DNA of 9,929 nucleotides. It comes from an uncultured Clostridia bacterium. Its GTDB lineage: Bacteria; Bacillota; Clostridia; Oscillospirales; QAKW01. Position 1 is the first letter of the stretch, and each line of letters begins with the position of its first letter. The stretch spans positions 1 through 9,929 of the forward strand of contig CALXGU010000044.1 in assembly GCA_944387905.1 (NCBI GenBank). The letters are read 5' to 3'. Below are positions 1 to 5,914 of this stretch, one piece after another. The position numbers and the translations under genes were made by a program. The notes beneath the pieces are model-generated. The model did no database searches. It was not told the origin of the DNA and saw only the letters and a program-made list of their open reading frames with translations.

Positions 1-606
1 AAAACCGAGGTACTTGGCAGAAAGGTCACTGTAGAGGATATCCTGCCCGAACTTTTAGAGGATACGGATTTTTATATTCAAAGCGGTGGCGGTGTGACCT
101 TGTCGGGTGGTGAGGTGATGCTTCAAGCAGATGGGGCAACTGACCTCACGAAAGCACTTAAAAACCAAGACGTGTCGGTGCTTATTGATACAGCCGGCTG
201 TGTGCCTTATAAAGAATTTAAAAAATTAAACTCGTTCGTACAAGGATATTTATTTGATTTTAAAACGGCGAATGTGCAGAACTATAGAGAAATTGGCGGT
301 GATTTGGAAACGGTAACGCAAAACCTCACACAACTTATTTCAGATGGTGCAAATGTTCAGGTGCGTATTCCGCTAATTCCAGATTTTAATACCGATGAGG
401 ACTCTATTCTTGAAATCTGCGAACATCTAAAGACGATCGGTATAGGTGAGGTAGAATTATTGCCGTTTCACCGTTTAGGAAGCGCGAAATACGAAGCGCT
501 CGGTTTGGATTATCAATATAAAAACTATGAGCCGCTTTCAAAAGATAAACTTGATGAAATAATACAGCAATATTCCAAATATTTTAAAGTGATAATTGAC
601 AGGTAG
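1..606 (+). CDS. Glycyl-radical-enzyme activating protein (radical SAM), 3' part
   Basis: The frame is open from base 1 to the TAG at 604-606, giving 201 residues of a protein whose start lies off the left edge. Seen: GGGVTLSGGE near residues 30-39, the glycine-rich SAM-contacting motif of the PflA/activase family; IDTAG, where the family usually has DTCG or DTNG; YLFDFK; RIPLIPDFN; and LLPFHRLGSAKYEALG, the family's C-terminal signature. Known: these enzymes use a [4Fe-4S] cluster and SAM to place a radical on a backbone glycine of a partner enzyme. The CxxxCxxC cluster motif and any ferredoxin-like insert would be upstream of the window. The next gene starts 9 bases after the stop, so the two are probably one transcript. 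The partner enzyme is not in view and its substrate cannot be told from this part. The family call is firm; the subfamily is open. Confidence 0.93.
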   Translation, partial: KTEVLGRKVTVEDILPELLEDTDFYIQSGGGVTLSGGEVMLQADGATDLTKALKNQDVSVLIDTAGCVPYKEFKKLNSFVQGYLFDFKTANVQNYREIGGDLETVTQNLTQLISDGANVQVRIPLIPDFNTDEDSILEICEHLKTIGIGEVELLPFHRLGSAKYEALGLDYQYKNYEPLSKDKLDEIIQQYSKYFKVIIDR

Positions 607-615
607 GAAAAAATA

Positions 616-1710
616 ATGAAAGCAAAAGCAGCAGTATTTATGGGTGCACACAAGGATTTTGAGGTGCGCGAATTTGAGGTAACAAAGTGTCCCAAGGGCT
701 ACGGACAAATGGAGCTTATCGCAAGTGGCATTTGCGGAACGGATCTACATATGCATAACGGAAAATTGGCTGTCGGCGCTCCGTCTATCATCGGGCACGA
801 ATTTGTAGGTAGAATTACCGACCTGGATAAAAACGAAGCCGAGAAATACGGTCTTGAAATCGGCGATGCAGTTATAGCAGACATCGCCGTTCCTTGCGGT
901 GAATGTATCCTTTGCAAAAACGGAGATGATGCCAACTGCGTGAATATGCAAGTAACAAACGGCGGGAGCATTGAAACTGCTCCATATCTCTATGGTGGAT
1001 ATACCGAGGTGAATTATACTCCACTCACAAATCTTGTTAAAATTCCGGAGAGGATCGATCCGACTGTGGCAGCCACCTTTGCTTGCCCCGGCCCCACAGC
1101 GATACACGCTTGTTGTCTTGCAGAACAAGCAGGGGTTGAACTTTCAAAAATTAATGTTGCAGTAGTGCAGGGACTTGGCCCTGTCGGCACTTTTGCAGTA
1201 ATGTATCTAAAACGAATGGGTGTTAAAAAGGTTTATGCGATTACAGCAGGTAATAATCTTAAGCGCGAGGAGTTGGCGGTAAGTCTTGGTGCAGACAAAG
1301 TATTTAATTTAATCAGAGAAGGAACCAAAACCGTAACAAAAGCATTGCTTTCCGAGAACGGCGGATTGGGCGTGGATCTTTGTTTTGAAGCATCGGGCGC
1401 TCCGCAGGCAGTGGTACAGGGCATGGATATTTTAAGAAATCGAGGTGTTTATCTTGTCCCCGGTCAGTACAGTGCTTCAGGTGGCATTGAGATTCAGCCG
1501 CAGATGATCACTTTTAAGGCATTGCATATTATCGGTTCATCACAATATTCTATGACCGATGTACATAAGTATCTTGAATTTCTTAATGCAAATCCCGATT
1601 TACATCCGTTGATTGAAAAACTTGGTTCTAAATATAAAATAGAGCAAATAAACGAGGCAATTTTAGATGCAAAGAGCGGAAATAATATCAAGACACTTTT
1701 GGTGAAGTAA
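616..1710 (+). CDS. Zinc-dependent medium-chain alcohol/polyol dehydrogenase
   Basis: 364 residues, a normal length for the threonine/sorbitol dehydrogenase-like branch of the MDR superfamily. Seen: catalytic-zinc ligands Cys40 (GICGTD) and His61-Glu62 (GHEFVG); a structural-zinc lobe with Cys94, Cys97, Cys100 and Cys108; and a Rossmann fold opening with GLGPVG at 186-191, followed by FEASGAP. It should be a soluble NAD(P)-dependent oxidoreductase acting between an alcohol and a ketone or aldehyde. The ATG at 616 follows AGGA at 605-608 with 7 bases between, and the coding frame is intact. It follows the glycyl-radical activase by 9 bases. By inference it handles the substrate or product of that locus, for example reducing an aldehyde made by a glycyl-radical dehydratase or lyase, or oxidising a polyol feeding it. 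Threonine or sorbitol dehydrogenase activity cannot be assigned from sequence alone. Confidence 0.93.
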   Translation: MKAKAAVFMGAHKDFEVREFEVTKCPKGYGQMELIASGICGTDLHMHNGKLAVGAPSIIGHEFVGRITDLDKNEAEKYGLEIGDAVIADIAVPCGECILCKNGDDANCVNMQVTNGGSIETAPYLYGGYTEVNYTPLTNLVKIPERIDPTVAATFACPGPTAIHACCLAEQAGVELSKINVAVVQGLGPVGTFAVMYLKRMGVKKVYAITAGNNLKREELAVSLGADKVFNLIREGTKTVTKALLSENGGLGVDLCFEASGAPQAVVQGMDILRNRGVYLVPGQYSASGGIEIQPQMITFKALHIIGSSQYSMTDVHKYLEFLNANPDLHPLIEKLGSKYKIEQINEAILDAKSGNNIKTLLVK

Positions 1711-1711
1711 T

Positions 1712-2501
1712 ATGGATGTTATTATTTTTGGCGGACAAAGCAATATGCAGGGGGCAAAGCGAAGCTTTGTCAAACACAGAAATTATTACCGATTACTATG
1801 AATATAAATTTTTTACAGATGAAATCATCCCGCTAAAAAATCCTATCGGAGAGGATATCACTTTTGATAAAACACAAGGTTATCGTTTCGAAAACGGGGT
1901 GAATCAGCAGGAATGGTTGAATCTGCACGTTGCGGGAAGCGTTTGTTACGGGCATACAAATTTAGTTTCGTAATTTTGCAGGGCGTATACGGAAACCACA
2001 GGCAACCAAGTTGTTGCAGTTCATATTGCAAAAGGAAGTACTGTCATCGCTGATTGGTTGCCGGGCTACGACGGTTATAAAATCATAGTTAAAAAAGCTT
2101 GTTCAGCAATCAAAAAAGTTAAATCACAAACAAGTGTTGACAGAATATTTTTTGTGTGGCTTCAAGGAGAAAGTGATGCTGTATGCGGCAACAGTAAGGC
2201 ATATTATAAAGAAAGAATAACCGAACTTATAGAGGCATTTAAAAAAGATATTGGTATTGAAAAAATTGGCCTTATTCGTGTCGGGCGTTTTACAAACGAT
2301 GAAAGAGATTTTGAAATTATTTCGGCTCAGGATGAAATGTGTATTGAAAATACCGATTTTTTAATGCTTACCGAAATTGCAATAGAACTCAATGCTCAAA
2401 AGGAATATATGAATCCGTATGTTCGTGGACATTATAGTGCAAAAGGGCTTGAAAAATTGGGCACTGAAGTAGAAAAATCTTTAGCAAATCATATTAAATG
2501 A
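1712..2501 (+). pseudogene. SASA/sialate O-acetylesterase-type esterase, disrupted by a frameshift and a stop
   Basis: ATG at 1712, one base after the dehydrogenase stop, begins MDVIIFGGQSNMQG, with the GQSNM nucleophile block of the SASA (DUF303) SGNH-like esterases; Ser10 is the predicted nucleophile. The frame then fails: the rest of the protein continues in the next frame (SEALSNTEIIT...) if one G is removed from the five-G run at 1750-1754. That frame runs to a TAA at 1971-1973 and continues beyond it without another shift (FCRAYTE, VVAVHIAKGS, IADWLPGYDGY). Then comes WLQGESDA, a conserved family block, and HYSAKGLEKLG, which holds the likely catalytic His. Repaired, the protein is about 262 residues with no signal peptide, so cytoplasmic. 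Known family role: removing O-acetyl groups from sugars. As written no product carries all the motifs. It may be a decayed gene or two sequencing errors; the rest reads cleanly, so decay would be recent. Confidence 0.88.
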
Positions 2502-2530
2502 GTATAAAACTCCAATGTTTACAGATAATA
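2502..2530 (+). promoter_or_regulatory. Predicted sigma-G-type promoter of spoVT
   Basis: GTATA at 2502-2506, then 17 bases, then GATAATA at 2524-2530. The forespore sigma-G consensus is roughly GHATR, 17-18 bases, CATWHTA, so only the first base of the -10 differs. In Bacillus subtilis spoVT is known to be transcribed by sigma-G, which makes the match meaningful. The -35 begins at the base after the esterase stop codon. The expected transcript start is near 2537, about 30 bases before the spoVT ATG. A palindrome ATAAC-AGT-GTTAT at 2528-2540 covers that point and could be an operator. Confidence 0.55.
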
Positions 2531-2565
2531 ACAGTGTTATCAAATCAACAAAGGAGTTTTTATAT

Positions 2566-3105
2566 ATGAAAGCCACTGGAATTGTTAGAAGAATTGACGA
2601 TTTGGGGAGAGTCGTTATCCCTAAGGAAATACGCCGTACCATGCACATACGCGAGGGAGACCCTCTTGAGATATTTACTGATAAAGAGGGGGGAGTCATA
2701 TTCAAAAAGTATTCGCCTTTAGGTGAACTGTCATCTTTTGCAGGTGATTGCTGTTCTTCTCTGTATACTGTCAGCGGCATGTTTTGCTGCGTGTGCGATA
2801 TGGATAATGTAATAGCCTATTCGGGGCAGGGCAAACGCGATATTCTGGAGCGTCCGGTAAGCCGCGAGTGTGAGCAGCTTATTCTGGCGCGAAAAAACTA
2901 TTTTGCTCAGGGCAGTGATACCGGAGTTAAAATTATCAACGATACCGGTTCGCCCGTAATTATTGCGGCAAGTCCTATTATTTCCGAAGGCGACGTCATG
3001 GGGCTTGTGGCGTTCCTTGAAACACCCGACAGAAAGCCGTCTGTAACTGAGGAAAAACTTCTGTCGTCATATGCCATGTTTTTGGGAAAGCAAATGGAAA
3101 ATTAA
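2566..3105 (+). CDS. spoVT: Stage V sporulation protein T, AbrB-type forespore regulator
   Basis: 179 residues; the B. subtilis protein has 178. Residues 1 to about 50 (MKATGIVRRIDDLGRVVIP, then KEIRRTMHIREGDPLEIF) form the AbrB swapped-hairpin DNA-binding domain and are close to textbook SpoVT. Residues of about 60-178 are the GAF-like C-terminal domain that tetramerises the protein. Known role: it tunes the sigma-G regulon in the developing forespore, acting as both activator and repressor, and represses itself. The ATG at 2566 is chosen because AAGGAG (2551-2556) sits 9 bases upstream and the protein then starts exactly where the family does; an in-frame upstream start at 2515 would add 17 unconserved residues. 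A sigma-G-like promoter precedes it, a strong terminator follows, and rpsU is convergent. It is monocistronic by layout. Confidence 0.97.
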   Translation: MKATGIVRRIDDLGRVVIPKEIRRTMHIREGDPLEIFTDKEGGVIFKKYSPLGELSSFAGDCCSSLYTVSGMFCCVCDMDNVIAYSGQGKRDILERPVSRECEQLILARKNYFAQGSDTGVKIINDTGSPVIIAASPIISEGDVMGLVAFLETPDRKPSVTEEKLLSSYAMFLGKQMEN

Positions 3106-3121
3106 ATCTCTGCTATAAAAT

Positions 3122-3150
3122 AAAGCCGGAGCAGCTGCTCCGGCTTTTTT
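3122..3150 (+). terminator. Rho-independent terminator after spoVT
   Basis: A perfect 26-base palindrome, AAAGCCGGAGCAG followed at once by its reverse complement (3122-3147), runs into a six-T tract (3145-3150). It folds with a small AGCT loop and a GC-rich stem. It starts 16 bases after the spoVT stop. The A-run on its left side makes weaker function on the minus strand possible, which could also catch transcription leaving rpsU. Confidence 0.93.
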
Positions 3151-3195
3151 ATGCGGTTTTTCGGTTTGTTTGCGTGTACAGGCGTGAGTTTTTGC

Positions 3196-3228
3196 AAAAA
3201 TAAAAAGGCTCTGTGTTTCAGAACCTTT
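3196..3228 (-). terminator. Rho-independent terminator after rpsU
   Basis: Read on the minus strand: AAAGGTTCTG, loop AAACA, CAGAGCCTTT, a 10-bp stem with one G-U pair, followed by TTTTTATTTTT. It lies 23 bases beyond the rpsU stop codon. Together with the spoVT terminator it separates the two convergent genes. Confidence 0.9.
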
Positions 3229-3251
3229 ATGTACGTTAAAATAAAGACAGA

Positions 3252-3425
3252 TCAATACTTGCGCTTTCTTGCTGCTTCTGACTTTTTCTTTCTCTTAACG
3301 CTGGGCTTTTCATAGTGTTCTCTTTTTCTGATTTCGGAGAGAACGCCTGATTTTGCGCACTGTCTTTTAAATCTTCTCAAAGCGCTGTCCAATGTTTCGT
3401 TTTCCTTGATGCGGATTTCAGCCAT
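3252..3425 (-). CDS. rpsU: 30S ribosomal protein S21
   Basis: Read on the minus strand from the ATG complementary to 3423-3425 to a TGA at 3252-3254, 57 residues, the usual size for Firmicutes S21. It begins MAEIRIKENETLDSALRRFK, continues with RQCAKSGVLSEIRKREHYEKP, and ends in a very basic tail (VKRKKKSEAARKRKY). These are the hallmark S21 features. Known role: a small protein of the 30S head/platform near the 3' end of 16S rRNA that helps initiation. A GGAGGG-type Shine-Dalgarno lies just upstream (complement of about 3433-3441). It has its own consensus promoter, a short leader with a hairpin, and its own terminator, so it is probably transcribed alone. Confidence 0.97.
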   Translation of the reverse strand: MAEIRIKENETLDSALRRFKRQCAKSGVLSEIRKREHYEKPSVKRKKKSEAARKRKY

Positions 3426-3450
3426 GCTTTTTCCCTCCCTCCGCTTTTAG

Positions 3451-3468
3451 ACAAGCACCTGTGCTTGT
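3451..3468 (-). promoter_or_regulatory. Hairpin in the rpsU 5' leader
   Basis: ACAAGCAC-CT-GTGCTTGT is an 8-bp inverted repeat (7 bp with a 4-base loop in RNA). It lies between the predicted rpsU transcript start (near 3478) and the Shine-Dalgarno (about 3433-3441). No U-tract follows, so it is not a terminator. It may be a target for S21 feedback, an mRNA-stabilising stem, or chance. I do not recognise it as a known ribosomal-protein leader. Confidence 0.5.
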
Positions 3469-3484
3469 ACACAGTTACAACATG

Positions 3485-3513
3485 ATTATAAAGAAAATAA
3501 AAGTGAAAGTCAA
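3485..3513 (-). promoter_or_regulatory. rpsU: Sigma-A promoter of rpsU
   Basis: On the minus strand: TTGACT (complement of 3508-3513), a 17-base spacer, and a perfect TATAAT (complement of 3485-3490). Five of six -35 bases match the consensus at ideal spacing, as expected for a highly expressed ribosomal protein gene. The leader to the ATG is about 53 bases. Confidence 0.9.
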
Positions 3514-3539
3514 TACATAATTTTAATTTATTTAATTAT

Positions 3540-4352
3540 TTACATGCCGTCGCGGTTTTGTTTTCTGTATTTTATAGGCGGAACGCCGCAGAATTGTTTG
3601 AATTTTTTGGAAAAGTAAAACTGATCGCAAAAACCCAGTTCCTCGCTTATGTTCTGTATTGGCTCGTCAGATAGCAGAAGCCGGCGCTGTGTTTCGATCA
3701 TAACTTCTTTGTCAATAAATTTTCCTATGGATATACCTGTCTCTTTTGAAAAGCTTTTTGAAAGCATGCTTTCTGACACAAAAAGCTTGTCGGCAAGTTT
3801 TTTTACGCTTATATTCTGTGACAGATTTGCGCGGATATAGGATATCGCATTCGAAACAGTATCGCTGTAAAGAGGATCCGGCTTGATATTTATTGAGAAT
3901 TTATCTATAAAATCATATACCAAAAGGTAAAGCTCCTTTTTTAAGCTGAAACAGGAACCGATGTTTTCATCAAAATAAAGGCTTTTTATTTTTTGCATCT
4001 TTTCCATACTCATATCAAGCGCCATGATTTTGTCAAGGCCTTCGAATAAATCTCCGCCTGACGGTTTTGTTACTGTTATATGGAAATACAGCTTTTCCAT
4101 TTTTGATTCACAGTAAAAACCGTGCGGTGTGCCGTATGGTATCATGTATACTTGCCCCGGCATCATGTCATATGTTTTTGAATTGTGGACAAGCATGGCT
4201 TTTCCGCTGAAAATAAAGTACAGCTTTGAATATGGTATAGACATGCCGTCGCTTTTCCATTCGCTGTCAGCGTGCAGATATCCGTGCACTCCCAGCTTGA
4301 TATCCATCGAGTTTATGTTTTTTGACACATATTTGCAGCTTGTTATATCCAT
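3540..4352 (-). CDS. AraC-family transcriptional regulator with cupin-like sensor domain
   Basis: 270 residues from the ATG at 4352. Residues of about 38-95 look like an AraC-type cupin sugar-binding domain (SKLYFIFSGKAML, MMPGQVYMIPYGTPHGFY). The last 100 residues carry two helix-turn-helices: ISVKKLADKLFVSESMLSKSF (182-202, first HTH) and PIQNISEELGFCDQFYFSKKF (231-251, second HTH), followed by the signature end FCGVPPIKYRK. The start is set by GGAG 8 bases upstream of this ATG. A GTG at 4385 would add 11 residues and lacks a good ribosome site. It is divergent from the fucosidase gene with 103 bases between, so by inference it controls that gene in response to fucose or a fucosylated sugar. 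No terminator follows; its transcript may run into the rpsU promoter 26 bases downstream. No convincing promoter of its own was found. Confidence 0.94.
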   Translation of the reverse strand: MDITSCKYVSKNINSMDIKLGVHGYLHADSEWKSDGMSIPYSKLYFIFSGKAMLVHNSKTYDMMPGQVYMIPYGTPHGFYCESKMEKLYFHITVTKPSGGDLFEGLDKIMALDMSMEKMQKIKSLYFDENIGSCFSLKKELYLLVYDFIDKFSINIKPDPLYSDTVSNAISYIRANLSQNISVKKLADKLFVSESMLSKSFSKETGISIGKFIDKEVMIETQRRLLLSDEPIQNISEELGFCDQFYFSKKFKQFCGVPPIKYRKQNRDGM

Positions 4353-4386
4353 GCCGAAATCTCCATATTTACGACTGTTAAACACA

Positions 4387-4414
4387 TTGAAATATCTATA
4401 AACCTTGATATACT
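4387..4414 (+). promoter_or_regulatory. Promoter of the fucosidase gene, extended -10
   Basis: TTGAAA (4387-4392), a 16-base spacer, TATACT (4409-4414), with TGA directly upstream of the -10 giving the TGN extension. The transcript would start near 4421, leaving a leader of about 35 bases before the ATG. TGAAAT occurs twice in the same orientation, at 4388-4393 and 4414-4419, 26 bases apart; such paired half-sites are compatible with an AraC-type regulator but are short enough to be chance. Confidence 0.6.
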
Positions 4415-4428
4415 GAAATCAGAATCTA

Positions 4429-4441
4429 CATATAGTATATG
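4429..4441. promoter_or_regulatory. 13-bp palindrome before the fucosidase ribosome site, possible operator
   Basis: CATATA-G-TATATG is a perfect palindrome around one base. It lies just downstream of the predicted start of transcription and abuts the ribosome binding site (AAAGGA, 4443-4447 region). The position suits a repressor that blocks escape from the promoter. Its right part, AGTATAT, also pairs as an inverted repeat with ATATACT at 4408-4414, over the -10. Which protein binds is unknown; the adjacent AraC-type regulator is the first candidate, although that family usually prefers direct repeats. Confidence 0.4.
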
Positions 4442-4455
4442 AAAGGAACAGAGCT

Positions 4456-5796
4456 ATGTCAAGTTACAAAATCATGAAAACTCCCGGAAATAACGAGTGG
4501 TTTATTCACGACCGATTCGGAATGTTCATTCATTGGGGCTTATATGCTCTGCCTGCAAGACATGAGTGGATCAAGACCAGGGAAAAGATAAGCGATGAGA
4601 ACTATCAGCGCTATTTTGACCATTTCGATCCCGATATGTATGACGCCGCGCAGTGGGCAAGGACAGCAAAGGCCGCTGGTATGAAATATGCTGTTTTTAC
4701 CACAAAGCATCATGAAGGATTTTGCATGTTTGACTCAAAATATACCGATTATAAGTGCACCAATACCAAGGCTGGCCGTGATCTTGTGCGCGAATATGTA
4801 GACGCTTTCAGAGCAGAGGGACTGAAAGTAGGATTTTATTATTCACTTATTGACTGGCATCACCCTGATTTTACAATAGATAAAAACCATCCTTTGAGAA
4901 GCGATCCCGACGCATATGAGATGAACAAGAGCAGGGATATGCACAGATACGCTGAATATATGCGCAATCAGGTGCGTGAGCTTTTGACAAATTACGGTAA
5001 GATCGATATCTTATGGTTTGATTTTTCTTATTCGGAAAGCAAGAATCCCAAGGACATACCCGATCTGCGTGTAAATACGGGCAAGCACAAGGAGGACTGG
5101 GAGGCTGAAAAGCTTATAGAGCTTGCGAGGTCTCTTCAGCCGGGTATAATAATAGATAATCGCACCGAGCTGGAACAGGATCTGTGGACGCCGGAGCAGA
5201 TAGAGGTAAAGAGCTGGCCTACCCATCCCAAGACAGGAGAGCTTGTGCCGTGGGAGGCATGTCACACCTTTTCCGGATCCTGGGGCTATTACCGTGATGA
5301 GATGACGTGGAAATCGCCCGAGATGCTCATAAAGCTGCTGATAGACTGTGTAAGTCTGGGCGGCAATCTCATCATGAATGTCGGCCCTACCGCCCGCGGA
5401 TACTTCGACAAACGCGCAGAACAGGCGCTGAGCGTATACGCGGAATGGATGAAATACAACTCCAGATCTATTTACGGATGTACAATGGCAGAACCCGAAT
5501 TCAAGGCTCCCGACGGGGTGCGGTATACTCAGAGCCAGGACGGCAAGAGACTGTACGCGCATCTTTACAATTACCCTTACCGATATTTGCAGCTTCCGGG
5601 TCTTGCCGGCAAGGTGGAATATGTACAGTTCTTGCATGACGCGTCCGAAATAAGGATACCGTCAGACGCTGTGACACGTCTTACAAGCAGCGGCGGTGAA
5701 AAGCACAGCAGCATTGACGAGAATACGCTCATTTTAGAAGTCCCGTATTTAAAGCCTGATGTCATAGTCCCGGTAGTTGAGATATTTTTGAAATAA
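4456..5796 (+). CDS. Alpha-L-fucosidase, glycoside hydrolase family 29, intracellular
   Basis: 446 residues, the usual size of the GH29 catalytic unit plus a short beta-sandwich C-terminus. Seen: RFGMFIHWGLYA (20-31); KYAVFTTKHHEGFCMF (77-92), with the paired His of the substrate pocket; KVGFYYSLIDWHHPDF (124-139); ILWFDFSY (185-192), where Asp189 matches the GH29 nucleophile; SGSWGYY (273-279); and LIMNVGPTARG (305-315). Known reaction: retaining hydrolysis of alpha-L-fucose from oligosaccharides. No signal peptide is present, so it should act in the cytoplasm on imported fucosylated sugars. The acid/base residue cannot be placed by eye. It has its own promoter and terminator, and an AraC-type regulator is divergent. 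No transporter or fucose isomerase lies nearby, so uptake and catabolism must be encoded elsewhere. A-, B- or other-branch linkage preference is not assignable. Confidence 0.93.
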   Translation: MSSYKIMKTPGNNEWFIHDRFGMFIHWGLYALPARHEWIKTREKISDENYQRYFDHFDPDMYDAAQWARTAKAAGMKYAVFTTKHHEGFCMFDSKYTDYKCTNTKAGRDLVREYVDAFRAEGLKVGFYYSLIDWHHPDFTIDKNHPLRSDPDAYEMNKSRDMHRYAEYMRNQVRELLTNYGKIDILWFDFSYSESKNPKDIPDLRVNTGKHKEDWEAEKLIELARSLQPGIIIDNRTELEQDLWTPEQIEVKSWPTHPKTGELVPWEACHTFSGSWGYYRDEMTWKSPEMLIKLLIDCVSLGGNLIMNVGPTARGYFDKRAEQALSVYAEWMKYNSRSIYGCTMAEPEFKAPDGVRYTQSQDGKRLYAHLYNYPYRYLQLPGLAGKVEYVQFLHDASEIRIPSDAVTRLTSSGGEKHSSIDENTLILEVPYLKPDVIVPVVEIFLK

Positions 5797-5802
5797 AATC
5801 CC

Positions 5803-5832
5803 AAAGCGCGTCGGTTTTTGACGCGCTTTTTT
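5803..5832 (+). terminator. Rho-independent terminator after the fucosidase gene
   Basis: AAAGCGCGTC, loop GGTTTTT, GACGCGCTTT, a perfect 10-bp stem running into six T (5827-5832). It starts 6 bases after the stop codon and ends one base before the -35 of the next promoter. Confidence 0.94.
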
Positions 5833-5833
5833 G

Positions 5834-5862
5834 TTGAAAGCCGATAATAGATATGTTATAAT
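5834..5862 (+). promoter_or_regulatory. Sigma-A promoter of the deo operon, extended -10
   Basis: TTGAAA (5834-5839), a 17-base spacer and a perfect TATAAT (5857-5862), with TGT at 5854-5856 giving the extended -10. The transcript should start near 5869, about 45 bases before deoC. This is the only convincing promoter in the operon. I saw no clear DeoR- or CcpA-type operator around it. Confidence 0.85.
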
Positions 5863-5914
5863 AAATATATTGTTCAGGCAAAAACCAAAAGTGAGCATAA
5901 GTAATTGAAAGCAG

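Noticed and set aside
1750..1754. Programmed frameshift with stop readthrough making a functional esterase
   Set aside because: Two independent recoding events would be needed, and I see no slippery site followed by a stem or any stop-codon recoding element. Decay or sequence error is simpler.
2058..2501. A separate 147-residue gene starting at TTG 2058
   Set aside because: The same frame is coding-like back to the TAA at 1971 and, beyond it, to about 1757; TTG has no ribosome site. It is the 3' part of the broken esterase.
3122..3147. The 26-bp perfect palindrome as a repeat element or protein-binding site
   Set aside because: It is followed directly by a T-tract and placed 16 bases after a gene end, so a terminator explains it fully.
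3067..3255. A minus-strand open frame between spoVT and rpsU
   Set aside because: It covers both terminators and overlaps the end of each gene; no ribosome site or similarity is seen.
5011..5637. A 208-residue open frame on the minus strand inside the fucosidase gene
   Set aside because: The plus-strand frame carries all the GH29 motifs; the antisense product is basic and without domains.
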